Origin: Polynucleobacter sp. VK25 | Lineage (GTDB): Bacteria; Pseudomonadota; Gammaproteobacteria; Burkholderiales; Burkholderiaceae | NCBI RefSeq assembly: GCF_018687355.1 | Contig: NZ_CP061288.1 | Coordinates: 568,144-632,143 of the forward strand | Length of the DNA: 64,000 nucleotides | Direction of reading: 5' to 3' | Shown here: positions 17,183 to 25,716 of the stretch, piece after piece | Position numbering within the stretch: position 1 is the stretch's first letter | Layout of the letters: every line of letters starts with the position of its first letter | Program-made: the position numbers and the translations under genes | The notes under the pieces: model-generated | Told to the model about the DNA's origin: nothing | Database searches by the model: none | What the model saw: the letters and a program-made list of their open reading frames with translations, nothing else

Positions 17183-18232
17183 GTGGATACAAATCGGAGA
17201 GATGCGCTTAAGTTGGGTGCTTCTGCTGCTATGAGCGGCATGTTTATTTCCAATGCAATTGCTGCACCAGATAACCAGCCGCAGATTGTGGTGGAGCCTC
17301 TTACTGGAAAAGCAGGCTTTCGAATTGCCAACTACTTACCAAAAATGGGCGCTAATTCCAGATTGGGCTTGGTAACAAACGACGGTATGGTGGTAGATAT
17401 TCCGGCTGAAGCAGCACGTCAAAAAGTACGGCTCTCATTTGATCCTACCTCAATGATTTCTTTAGCGGGTTCTGGTAATAAAGGTTTGCTAGAGCTAGCG
17501 GCATTATTTAAAGGTCGCGGTACTAATGTGCAGAATGTCAATCAGACGATTTTGTTATCACCTATTCCTAAGCCGCAAAGTAATATCTATTGCGTAGGTT
17601 GGAATTACCTTGACCATTTTGAAGAGGGCTTGAAACATCGTGCCGATACCGCTGTGAAGGAGTATCCAAAGGTGCCTGTATTGTTTACAAAAGGCACGCA
17701 AACCATGAATGGTCCATTCGACAACATTCCTTTTGATGCTGCCATCTCCACTATGATTGACTGGGAGGCTGAGCTAGCAGTGGTGATTGGTAAAAAGGGT
17801 AAGAATATCTCTGAAGAGAATGCAATGGACTATGTCTTTGGCTATTCTGCCTATAACGACACTACGGCGCGTGATATTCAGCAAAAACGTCAGTCCGGTC
17901 AATGGTTTAAGGGTAAGAGCTTGGATGGTCACGGTCCGATGGGTCCGTGGGTTGTTACTGCTGGTGGCGTCAATTTGGATGACACTCGCATTATTTGCCG
18001 TGTGAATGGCGTTGAAAAACAAAATGCTAGTTACAAGCAAATGTATTTCAAGATCCCGGCAATTATTGCCGAGCTATCGCGTGGCTTAACATTATTGCCT
18101 GGCGACATTATTGCAACCGGCACCCCATCTGGTGTTGGCTCTGGAAGAACTCCTCAAGAGTTTATGAAGCCTGGTGATGTGATGGAGACCAATATCACTG
18201 GTGTTGGCATCATCCGCAACAAGATTGTTTAA
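17183..18232 (+). CDS. Tat-exported fumarylacetoacetate hydrolase (FAH) family protein
   Basis: A 349-residue protein. The GTG start is supported by AAGGAG five bases upstream. The N-terminus has a twin-arginine signal, NRRDALKLGASAAMSG, with cleavage near AIAA (residue 28). The FAH domain follows: NIYCVGWNYLDHFEEG, the metal-binding Glu/Glu/Asp set around DWEAELAVVIGKKGK, and ATGTPSGVGSGR. FAH enzymes hydrolyse C-C bonds or decarboxylate/isomerise oxo-acids and are normally cytosolic; export by Tat is unusual. No obvious operon partner. Substrate unknown. Confidence 0.82.
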   Translation: MDTNRRDALKLGASAAMSGMFISNAIAAPDNQPQIVVEPLTGKAGFRIANYLPKMGANSRLGLVTNDGMVVDIPAEAARQKVRLSFDPTSMISLAGSGNKGLLELAALFKGRGTNVQNVNQTILLSPIPKPQSNIYCVGWNYLDHFEEGLKHRADTAVKEYPKVPVLFTKGTQTMNGPFDNIPFDAAISTMIDWEAELAVVIGKKGKNISEENAMDYVFGYSAYNDTTARDIQQKRQSGQWFKGKSLDGHGPMGPWVVTAGGVNLDDTRIICRVNGVEKQNASYKQMYFKIPAIIAELSRGLTLLPGDIIATGTPSGVGSGRTPQEFMKPGDVMETNITGVGIIRNKIV

Positions 18233-18282
18233 GCAATTGATTTAGTAATACATTAGGACAACAGCAAGGACGAAGGGGGAAC

Positions 18283-19872
18283 TTAGAGAACCCAGAAGTG
18301 GTGGGTTCCGTCCTTGCCTAGTTGTTCTACCAAGCCAAATTCCCAATCTAAGTAGGCCTGCATCGCTGCAGGATCGACGCTAGTACCTTCATAAGGACGT
18401 TTATAGCGATCCAGGGGAGGTGAGGCCAAATGACATGGACCTTTCTCCAGTTCTAAGCCTGCTTTTACCCAGACTGCATTACCGCCCTCCAAAACGAGTA
18501 CTTCAGCATCGGTGAGTTTTTGTAATTCTTGAGCAGCAAAGAGGCTGAGTTCACTCGGTGAGCTGGTAATGACATATCGATCTACTTCTGGAATATTTTT
18601 CATTGCTTCAGCAAGTTGTGAGCGCAAGGCATACCAACTGCCAGGAACATGTCCTTTAACGTAATTAGCATGTGTGCTGAAGTCGATGACAATCGTATTG
18701 CTATCACTTTTAAGCCAAGTGGAAACCGTCACCGCATCTATGCTGTCAATGGTTGGAAGTGTAGGTAAGGGTGCCTTCCACATTCCTGTCTCAGTCAAAT
18801 TAGATGGATGAACATCATCGAGTACATAAACATCCCAGGCCATTTGCGCTAGCCAAGAGGCTGGCATGTTCGCGCGCACTCCACCACCGCTAGGGTCCAC
18901 CAAAACAACGCGAGCACCTCGAACTGGGGCAACCATCTCTGTTTCTTGAACTAACTGCCCTCCTGGCACAGATCTGAATCCAGGGAGATGGCCTGTCTCA
19001 TATTCTTCTGGGGTGCGGGTATCAAAGAAATAAGTAGTTCGATCGGATTGCGCTTTCCAGGGATGAAGATCATTTAGAGTGGCGCGTTTCACACCAGCTC
19101 TATCGGCTACGCTGCGAGCGCGGACCGCAGCTTCATTTTTAGTGTCATCGCTAACCTCCTGAAACTTTCTGCTTTGACCTTTATCTAACTCCTGTCCTGC
19201 AAGCGTCCAGCCAATCGTGCCGTTGCGTAGCGCATTGACTTCATTCGGAATGCCGGCATTAATAAGTGACTGAGTGCCAATGATGCTGCGGGTTCTGCCA
19301 GCACAGTTCACGATCACTTTTGTCTTTGGGTTAGGAGCCAACTCAGGTAGGCGTAAAACGAGTTCCGCACCTGGAACGCTAATTCCTGTCGGAATACTCA
19401 TGGTGTTGTATTCATCAAAGCGCCGCACGTCTACAACAACAACATCTTCTTTGCTGTCGATGAGTTGCTTAACTTCTTGAGCTGATAAAGAAGGGGTGTG
19501 ACGCTTAGATTCAACGAACTCACCAAATGACTTGCTGGGTACATTGACGTCCTTAAATACCTCGCCACCTGAAGCCTTCCAGCCTTTTACACCACCATCA
19601 AATACAGAAACATCAGAATAGCCAAGATGAATTAAGCGTTCTGCAGCTAACTTTGCAAAACCTTCGCCATCATCTAGTGTGACGATTGGAACATTCTTCT
19701 TTGGTAGCTTGGCGTACGCATCGACCTCAACCCTAGAAATAGGAAGGTTTGCAGCAAAAAGTGGGTGCTCTTGTGCATGCGGGTCTTCTTCGCGTACATC
19801 TAATAATGCTATTTCTTCTTTGTTAAGAAGTTTATTTCGCACGAAGGCGTAGTTCTTGGTCTGGATAGTCAT
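18283..19872 (-). CDS. Four-domain rhodanese-like protein
   Basis: A 529-residue cytosolic protein with four tandem rhodanese folds, at about residues 5-108, 125-235, 258-370 and 380-475, each ending near a GGxxxW motif or equivalent. Only domain 2 has an active-site Cys (C190 in IVNCAGRTRS). The matching loops of domains 1, 3 and 4 read VTLDDGEG, VLVDPSGGG and VITSSPSE. Domain 2 may therefore transfer sulfane sulfur while the others are structural. A Bug receptor gene follows after the stop region on the same strand. Confidence 0.8.
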   Translation of the reverse strand: MTIQTKNYAFVRNKLLNKEEIALLDVREEDPHAQEHPLFAANLPISRVEVDAYAKLPKKNVPIVTLDDGEGFAKLAAERLIHLGYSDVSVFDGGVKGWKASGGEVFKDVNVPSKSFGEFVESKRHTPSLSAQEVKQLIDSKEDVVVVDVRRFDEYNTMSIPTGISVPGAELVLRLPELAPNPKTKVIVNCAGRTRSIIGTQSLINAGIPNEVNALRNGTIGWTLAGQELDKGQSRKFQEVSDDTKNEAAVRARSVADRAGVKRATLNDLHPWKAQSDRTTYFFDTRTPEEYETGHLPGFRSVPGGQLVQETEMVAPVRGARVVLVDPSGGGVRANMPASWLAQMAWDVYVLDDVHPSNLTETGMWKAPLPTLPTIDSIDAVTVSTWLKSDSNTIVIDFSTHANYVKGHVPGSWYALRSQLAEAMKNIPEVDRYVITSSPSELSLFAAQELQKLTDAEVLVLEGGNAVWVKAGLELEKGPCHLASPPLDRYKRPYEGTSVDPAAMQAYLDWEFGLVEQLGKDGTHHFWVL

Positions 19873-19906
19873 GCTGTCTCTTAATTATTTTTTTAATCTA
19901 ATGTAG

Positions 19907-20881
19907 TTAGTCTAACTTAGCGCCAGACTTTTTAACCACTTCGCCCCAGCGCGTAATTTCTTGGTTGATATAGCTAGCTAGCTCAGGGCGTGTCATCTTG
20001 GGAACAGTTGCCCCCATAGCCGCCCAGCGCTCTTTGATCTCCGGTGAGGCAAGCGCTGTCTGAACCTCAGTGCTCATCTTCTCGACGATCTCCTTAGGCG
20101 TTCCCTTGATAGCCCACAGAGCATACCAACTGCTCACAATAAAATTACTTATCCCCAGTTCTTGCGCAGTCGGTACATTCGGAAATGCATCAACTCTTTT
20201 TGAAGTTGTCACTGCTACTGCAATGAGTTGCCCATTCTTAATAAATGGCGCTGCACCTGCAAGGGTGTCAAACATCATGTCCACTTGGCCTGCTACTAGA
20301 TCTTGCAGGGCAGGTCCTGTGCCGCGATAAGGGATGTGTGTAATAAATAATTTGTTCTGCATCTTGAAGAGCTCGCCTGTTAAATGCTGTGACGTGCCAT
20401 TGCCTGTGGATGCATAGTTATATTTCCCTGGGTGTTTGCGAATCTCCTCCATGATGGATTTCAAATCATTCTTCGGAAACTTTGTTGGATTTACAACGAT
20501 GACATGGGGAACGCTACCGATGATCGCAATTGGCTCAAAATCTTTAGTGATGTCATAGGGAAGATTGGTATACATGCTTGGCGCAATCGAATGATGCACT
20601 GCACCAAGAAGCCAGGTATAACCATCCGGCGCCATTTTTGCTGCCACTGCTGCGCCCAGAGTTCCGCCTGCACCACCTCGGTTATCAACCACGATGGAAT
20701 CATTTAATTGGGTCGAGAGCTGCTTTGCTAAGGGGCGCCCAAAGGCGTCTACAGCCCCGCCTGGAGGGAATGGGTTAATAAAGGTGATCGGCTTATTAGG
20801 GGTTGGCCACGAGGTGGTTTGCCCATAGGCCGTGACAGCTATCAGGGTGGTAAAAAGGAATAGAAGGATTTTTCTGAGCAT
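19907..20881 (-). CDS. Bug/TctC-family periplasmic substrate-binding protein
   Basis: A 324-residue receptor. The signal peptide ends at VTAYGQ. Then come KPITFINPFPPGGAVDAFGR, the VVDNRGGAGGTLGA loop, APDGYTWLLGA and the C-terminal EITRWGEVVKKSGAKLD, typical of the family. It lies 34 bases downstream of the rhodanese gene on the same strand, so both may share a transcript; a sulfur-containing organic acid ligand is only a guess. No TctAB partner nearby. Confidence 0.87.
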   Translation of the reverse strand: MLRKILLFLFTTLIAVTAYGQTTSWPTPNKPITFINPFPPGGAVDAFGRPLAKQLSTQLNDSIVVDNRGGAGGTLGAAVAAKMAPDGYTWLLGAVHHSIAPSMYTNLPYDITKDFEPIAIIGSVPHVIVVNPTKFPKNDLKSIMEEIRKHPGKYNYASTGNGTSQHLTGELFKMQNKLFITHIPYRGTGPALQDLVAGQVDMMFDTLAGAAPFIKNGQLIAVAVTTSKRVDAFPNVPTAQELGISNFIVSSWYALWAIKGTPKEIVEKMSTEVQTALASPEIKERWAAMGATVPKMTRPELASYINQEITRWGEVVKKSGAKLD

Positions 20882-21040
20882 TTTGGCTTTCCTGGGCTAT
20901 TTTTAATCAATAGAGTTATTTTGGCTTAACCCTTAAATATAAGAGTTATCCCTGATTTAGGGGGCGATTTTCTATGCTTTTTATGGGGATATACTGACTC
21001 GGCTGTCAGTAGAAATATTTAATTGTTAATAGGAGACGAG

Positions 21041-21229
21041 ATGTCACAACACGATACATTGTTGGCTGCTTTTGAAACTTACAAAGCTGAAAACGAAAAA
21101 TTCATTGAAAAAGGTATTAAGGCATCTGCTGCTCGTGCACGTAAGGCCTTGCAAGAGATTGCTGGTGCATGCAAAGAGCGTCGTAAAGAAATCACTGCCG
21201 CTAAAGAAGCAATGGAAGCTAAGAAGTAA
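21041..21229 (+). CDS. Histone H1-like DNA-binding protein
   Basis: A 62-residue, highly charged helical protein. The core KFIEKGIKASAARARKALQE followed by KERRKEI resembles the Hc1/histone H1-like family (xKGNKAAxxRARK). AGGAGA lies five bases before the ATG, and an in-frame upstream start is less likely. It is probably an abundant nucleoid-associated protein; an independent terminator follows. The assignment rests on the short motif. Confidence 0.6.
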   Translation: MSQHDTLLAAFETYKAENEKFIEKGIKASAARARKALQEIAGACKERRKEITAAKEAMEAKK

Positions 21230-21250
21230 TTCTCGCTACCGAACAACTGA

Positions 21251-21282
21251 AAAGCCTAGCTTAATAAGCTGGGCTTTTTTTA
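21251..21282 (+). terminator. Rho-independent terminator
   Basis: AGCCTAGCTT/AAGCTGGGCT, a ten-base stem with one G-U pair and an AAT loop, followed by seven T. It ends the H1-like gene. Confidence 0.85.
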
Positions 21283-21307
21283 TTGGGTCATGCAGATATA
21301 AAAAGAT

Positions 21308-21601
21308 TTAGATAGTAATGCTGAATAAGGTGAGCTTCATCGCTTTGCTACGAATGGGTACAAGTGATTGATATTCAGTGCTATTAGCCCAAGCGTGAGC
21401 ATCTCGCGTACTAGGAAATTCAAGCTCTACAAATGTATTGAAAGGTGCTGATCCTAGTTCATTCCAGAATAATTCTGCAACAGAGCCGCGGTTTTTGATG
21501 GAGCCCTTATAAAGTTCCACCGTGTTACCAACCTGAGAGCGGTATTGTTCGAAAGCACTTTGATCTGTCAATTCCATTAACCCAATTACCTTAACCATCA
21601 T
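21308..21601 (-). CDS. DUF1330 family protein
   Basis: A 97-residue ferredoxin-like alpha-beta-barrel protein. VIGLMELTDQSAFEQYRSQV, VELEFPSTRDAHAWANSTEYQSLVPIRSKA match the DUF1330 pattern (strand, helix, then the xxFPSxxxAxxWxxSxEY segment). The function of the family is not established. It is transcribed away from the cupin gene; the 57 bases between them must hold both promoters. Confidence 0.75.
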   Translation of the reverse strand: MMVKVIGLMELTDQSAFEQYRSQVGNTVELYKGSIKNRGSVAELFWNELGSAPFNTFVELEFPSTRDAHAWANSTEYQSLVPIRSKAMKLTLFSITI

Positions 21602-21658
21602 GACTCCTTATGAAGATTGCCGAATGCTAAGAGAGTATATCCACGCTATAGTGAGAGT

Positions 21659-21928
21659 ATGAATTCAGAACAGTTTCTGCAGTCGCTTCGTCGCGATGGC
21701 TTTCCTGACCCGGTAGAGGTTCAGCAAGTTCCTAACGGGCGGCTTGATATACATGAGCACCCCTTTGAGGTAAGAGCACTTGTCCTTGAGGGCGCCATTA
21801 CGATCGTGACGGATGGGCTCAGCAAGATTTACAAGGTCGGCGATGTTTTTCAGCTGCAATTGAAGCAGCCGCATGCAGAATCGTATGGGATAGAAGGCGT
21901 CAAATATTTGGCTTCAAGAAAGCAATAA
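21659..21928 (+). CDS. Small cupin-domain protein
   Basis: An 89-residue single-domain cupin starting at MNSEQFLQSL. The barrel motif is HEHPFEVRALVLEGAITI, with two His and one Glu available for a metal, followed by the second motif KVGDVFQL and a His in KQPHAESYG. No DNA-binding domain. It lies 48 bases upstream of mmsB and is probably co-transcribed. Substrate unknown. Confidence 0.75.
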   Translation: MNSEQFLQSLRRDGFPDPVEVQQVPNGRLDIHEHPFEVRALVLEGAITIVTDGLSKIYKVGDVFQLQLKQPHAESYGIEGVKYLASRKQ

Positions 21929-21976
21929 GCTGTAAGCAATAAAGCGTAATAAATAAATAATAGAGCTAGGAGCATT

Positions 21977-22855
21977 ATGAAGATCGGATTTATTGGCTTA
22001 GGAAATATGGGCTTACCAATGGCTCTCAACTTGTTAAAGGCGGGGCATCAGGTAATTGGCTTTGATTTAGTCAAGAGTCAGCTAGATGCTTTTTCCGCTG
22101 CAGGCGGCGTAGTTGCAGCCAGTGCCAATGACACTGCAAATGAGGCCGATGTGTTGATTAGTATGTTGCCTGCATCCCGTCACGTGGAAGGCCTATACCT
22201 TGGCAACACAGGCTTGTTAGCAAATGCTAATCCTAAGACGCTGCTCATAGATTGCTCAACCATTTCCCCAAAAGTTTCGCAAGCAATTGCTGTTGCGGCC
22301 AAGGCAAAAGGTTTTGTCATGATCGATGCGCCGGTCTCGGGCGGAACTGCTGGGGCCCAAGCGGGCACATTAACGTTTATGGTTGGTGGAGATACGAGTG
22401 CAGTTGAGTATGCTCGTCCATTATTAGAAAAGATGGGTAAGAATATCTTTCATGCTGGCGCCAATGGGGCAGGCCAGACCGTTAAGGTCTGTAATAACAT
22501 GCTCTTGGGTATTCAGATGCTTGGTACCAGTGAGGCGTTACGCTTAGGGATTGCCAATGGCATGGATCCCAAAGTGCTGTCTGACATCATGTCAAAAAGT
22601 TCAGGACGTAATTGGGCTTTGGAGGTGTACAACCCTTGCCCCGGTGTTATGGAAAATGCTCCATCTTCAAAAGGCTACGCAGGTGGCTTTGGCGTAGACC
22701 TCATGCTCAAGGACTTAGGCTTGGCGGTTGAGAATGCGGAAAATCTCGATGCTAGCGTACCGCTTGGAAAGTTGGCACAACAACTCTACCAGAATCACAG
22801 TCAGGCAGGTAATGGCCAGCTAGATTTCTCGAGCGTATTTAATCTCAAGAAATAA
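21977..22855 (+). CDS. mmsB: 3-hydroxyisobutyrate dehydrogenase
   Basis: A 292-residue beta-hydroxy-acid dehydrogenase. GFIGLGNMGLPMALNLLKAGH is the N-terminal NAD-binding motif, the substrate-site signature is DAPVSGGTAGAQAGTLTF, and the catalytic Lys lies in KVCNNMLLG. The GRNWALEVYNPCPGVMENAPSS stretch is typical of true HIBADH, which oxidises 3-hydroxyisobutyrate in valine breakdown. The other valine-pathway genes are not adjacent. AGGAGC precedes the ATG. Confidence 0.9.
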   Translation: MKIGFIGLGNMGLPMALNLLKAGHQVIGFDLVKSQLDAFSAAGGVVAASANDTANEADVLISMLPASRHVEGLYLGNTGLLANANPKTLLIDCSTISPKVSQAIAVAAKAKGFVMIDAPVSGGTAGAQAGTLTFMVGGDTSAVEYARPLLEKMGKNIFHAGANGAGQTVKVCNNMLLGIQMLGTSEALRLGIANGMDPKVLSDIMSKSSGRNWALEVYNPCPGVMENAPSSKGYAGGFGVDLMLKDLGLAVENAENLDASVPLGKLAQQLYQNHSQAGNGQLDFSSVFNLKK

Positions 22856-22869
22856 TCTAAGAGAACAAC

Positions 22870-23931
22870 CTAAGAAACAACTAAAGGTTTATCTTGACGC
22901 TTGCTCATTTGCCCAATGACACGGGCACCTAAGAATTGGTGCTGATTAAATATATCAAGGACTTCTTTAACGCTATCTGGACTGCAAGAGACCAGTAAGC
23001 CGCCGCTGGTTTGTGGGTCCGTTAATAAGGCACGTTGCGCCGGTGTGAAGTCGGCTGGAATACCAACTTCATCACCATAGCTAAGCCAATTTCGATCTGA
23101 TGCACCGGTAATGACGCCATCATCGGCCAGTGTTTGCACATTGGAGAGTAGGGGCACTTGGCTCCAATCAATATGCGCCGTGCAGTTCGAGCCTCGCGCT
23201 AGTTCTAGGGTGTGACCGGCTAGTCCAAACCCAGTGACATCAGTTAATGCATGCACGCCAGCTAGCTTAGCTAGATCGGGGCCTGCAGAATTCAGTTTGG
23301 TAGTGTTAGAGATCATCTCGCGATATCCGTCAGGACCCAAGAGATCTTTTTTGAGGGCAGCAGACAAAACACCAACACCTAATGGCTTTCCGAGAATTAG
23401 TACATCACCAGGTTTAGCACTCGCATTACTCTTCACACGTTTAGGATCAACAATCCCAATTGCTACCAAACCATAGATAGGTTCAACTGAGTCTATCGTA
23501 TGTCCACCAGCAATGGGAATGCCGGCGCTGCGACAGGCTTCAGAACCACCCTCTAAGATTCGGGCAATCGTTTGATTGGACAGGACTTTTATTGGCATAC
23601 CGACTAAAGCAAGTGCAAACAAAGGCGTGCCACCCATTGCATAAATATCGCTAATTGCATTGGTTGCAGCAATTTTTCCAAAGTCAAAAGGATCATCCAC
23701 AATCGGCATGAAAAAATCGGTTGTCGCTACGATAGCCTGCGATTCATTGATTTGATATACCGCAGCATCATCGGATGTTTCAATGCCAATTAGCAATTCT
23801 TTTGGAAAAGGGAGTTGCGGAACATTCTTGAGAATCTCAGAAAGAACGCCTGGAGCAATTTTGCAGCCACAGCCCCCACCATGGGATAGGGAGGTAAGGC
23901 GTGGTTCAGAAGGGATGTTCACATTATTCAT
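22870..23931 (-). CDS. selD: Selenide, water dikinase (selenophosphate synthetase)
   Basis: A 353-residue SelD that makes selenophosphate from selenide and ATP. The catalytic loop HGGGCGCKIAPG has C21 and K24, equivalent to C17/K20 of the E. coli enzyme. The active site uses Cys, not Sec. ATTDFFMPIVDDPFDFGKIA and the C-terminal DPQTSGGLLV are hallmark motifs. The partner genes (selA, selB or mnmH) are not in this window, so whether the product goes to selenocysteine or selenouridine is open. Confidence 0.93.
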   Translation of the reverse strand: MNNVNIPSEPRLTSLSHGGGCGCKIAPGVLSEILKNVPQLPFPKELLIGIETSDDAAVYQINESQAIVATTDFFMPIVDDPFDFGKIAATNAISDIYAMGGTPLFALALVGMPIKVLSNQTIARILEGGSEACRSAGIPIAGGHTIDSVEPIYGLVAIGIVDPKRVKSNASAKPGDVLILGKPLGVGVLSAALKKDLLGPDGYREMISNTTKLNSAGPDLAKLAGVHALTDVTGFGLAGHTLELARGSNCTAHIDWSQVPLLSNVQTLADDGVITGASDRNWLSYGDEVGIPADFTPAQRALLTDPQTSGGLLVSCSPDSVKEVLDIFNQHQFLGARVIGQMSKRQDKPLVVS

Positions 23932-23965
23932 ATTACGAGGGTATCAGATACGAGGCATCACTTTT

Positions 23966-24511
23966 TTATTGGCGCAGCAAGACTTCAATTTTCCCTTTTA
24001 CGTCATTGCTATCGACATTCTCAATGGCACCTATCCAGACACCTTCAATCTTGCCACTTTTGCTGACAAGGAAGGTAGTAGGTAGACCGCGAGCTTTCCA
24101 GGACTTATAGACCGTGCTATTGCGATCGAGCAAGATTTCAACACCGTTTTCTGAAAAGCCATTTCCTTTCAGAAATTGCATGATGCGCGGTTTCATTTCT
24201 GCTAGATTTACTGCCAACACAACAAGCCCTTTAGGGCCATAGCTTTCCTGTAACTGGGCAAGCTCTTCGAATTCTTCGCGACACGGTTCGCACCAACTAG
24301 CCCAAAAGTTCACCACAACAACCTTACCTTTGAGCTTCGCTATGTCTACCTGCTTGCCCGATAGATTGTTCAGTAATAGTGGTGGAGCTGCTTGAGGCAA
24401 TCCTAGTTGAGCAGGCGGGCGCCATTCTGCAGCAGCTGAAAGGCTCACAAGAGAAAGAAAAGAAAAAACCAGCGCAAGAATCACTTCTCGTGCTGGTTTA
24501 TTCATAAACAT
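23966..24511 (-). CDS. TlpA-type periplasmic thiol-disulfide oxidoreductase
   Basis: A thioredoxin-fold protein with an N-terminal signal segment (VILALVFSFLSLVSLSAAA). The redox site is VNFWASWCEPCREEFEEL, and cis-Pro lies in RGLPTTFLVSKSGK. It is similar to TlpA/ResA, which reduce periplasmic disulfides for cytochrome c maturation or protein folding. The frame is open further upstream, but that part would overlap the transglutaminase gene; ATG at 24511, 12 bases after GAGG, is chosen. Probably co-transcribed with that gene. Confidence 0.85.
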   Translation of the reverse strand: MFMNKPAREVILALVFSFLSLVSLSAAAEWRPPAQLGLPQAAPPLLLNNLSGKQVDIAKLKGKVVVVNFWASWCEPCREEFEELAQLQESYGPKGLVVLAVNLAEMKPRIMQFLKGNGFSENGVEILLDRNSTVYKSWKARGLPTTFLVSKSGKIEGVWIGAIENVDSNDVKGKIEVLLRQ

Positions 24512-24536
24512 CTTAATCAATTTCCTCAATAATCCA

Positions 24537-25646
24537 TTAGCCAATACGTCTACTGGTAATTTTGTATTTGAAATTATCTGGGTCAAGAGAGTCAAAGCGA
24601 CCTTCAGTATTCTCAGCCTGTGGGTACATTAAGAATGGAATCTCGCCTTTGCTGCCAAGCTTAGAGCCCGGTAATGCGATGTCGTGATCATAGTTGTATG
24701 CCATCCAGTTCATTTCCCAATTACCAAAGAGGTAATCACGAATAGCAATCACTTTTGGGTCGGTAACAGCTAAGCCACCAGTCTCTTCAAGGATAACTTT
24801 ACGAACATCCGCTGGATCTACTGGCACCCAACCAAAGCCTGAGGCATAAAACTCAGCACGGCAGTGTTGTGCTTTGGTGATATCGCCACCTTTACCCAAG
24901 CTCTTATAGCCACGTGCAGAATCCGCAATACGAATACCGTATACATCCCGTGCAGGCAATCCAGCTGAACGTGCAAGCGCTACAAAAACTGCATTGATAT
25001 CGGCGCATTTGCCGCCGAGATTATTGGTTTCTAGCATCAACTTCACATCACCTTGACCGCAACCGCGGGTTTTAGGATCGCGACGTGTGTTATCTACTAC
25101 CCAGTTATAAATAGCCTTAGCTTTGTCTATATCGCTAGCATTAGCCGGGAGTTTGGCAAGCGCCTCTTGTGCTTTGGCTTTCACGATGCCATCAGTTGGG
25201 AGATATTTAGTAGGGCGCGTCCAAAAACGTTGCTCTTCTTTAGACAGCTTGAGAGCAGGGCTTGATGTAGAAAGCTCAAGATTGCGATTGCGTGTGCTAA
25301 CCAGGATTGATACTTTCACTGAATGGTTGGTAGCAGCGGCATCCCATTTTGTCCAAACCATGCGCGCTTGTTTATTTGGCGTTTCATATATTTGGTTAAT
25401 CGCTTTAGGATCACTTGCTTCAGAGCGAATGGCAATGGTGCGGAAATAGTCCGTATCTAAAACCAGTGGCAATGGAACCCAGCTCTGTGCAATGCCCTTT
25501 GGTGACTCTAGATTAACTTCAGTCACGATCTCATAAGTAGTCCACTCAGGTGAAGATTGTGCAAATACTGAAGAAATAGGGCCAAGCGATGGAAGCGCTA
25601 AAGCACCAACGATTGTTTTAATAGCTGAGCGGCGGGATGTAGTCAT
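24537..25646 (-). CDS. Tat-exported transglutaminase-like protein
   Basis: A 369-residue protein with a twin-arginine signal (TTSRRSAIKTIVGALALP; cleavage near VFAQ, residue 30). The transglutaminase-like core follows: catalytic Cys in NLGGKCADINAVFVALARSAG, His in AQHCRAEFYASGFGWVPVD and Asp in DPADV. It could be a periplasmic protease, amidase or crosslinking enzyme. Transcribed just upstream of the TlpA-like gene, which suggests a periplasmic thiol-related function, though this is inference. Confidence 0.82.
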   Translation of the reverse strand: MTTSRRSAIKTIVGALALPSLGPISSVFAQSSPEWTTYEIVTEVNLESPKGIAQSWVPLPLVLDTDYFRTIAIRSEASDPKAINQIYETPNKQARMVWTKWDAAATNHSVKVSILVSTRNRNLELSTSSPALKLSKEEQRFWTRPTKYLPTDGIVKAKAQEALAKLPANASDIDKAKAIYNWVVDNTRRDPKTRGCGQGDVKLMLETNNLGGKCADINAVFVALARSAGLPARDVYGIRIADSARGYKSLGKGGDITKAQHCRAEFYASGFGWVPVDPADVRKVILEETGGLAVTDPKVIAIRDYLFGNWEMNWMAYNYDHDIALPGSKLGSKGEIPFLMYPQAENTEGRFDSLDPDNFKYKITSRRIG

Positions 25647-25716
25647 ATTGATTGAATATTCTTGTGTTAATTACTGTAGTTGTGTCTGAAATTTATAAGG
25701 GTATTTTAACAAGCGC

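Noticed and set aside
22870-23931. Selenocysteine in SelD
   Set aside because: The active-site codon is a normal Cys codon, with no in-frame TGA.
24512-24595. Extension of the TlpA-like protein upstream to 24595
   Set aside because: It would overlap the end of the transglutaminase gene, and the residues added are not signal-like. The ATG at 24511 gives a normal signal peptide.
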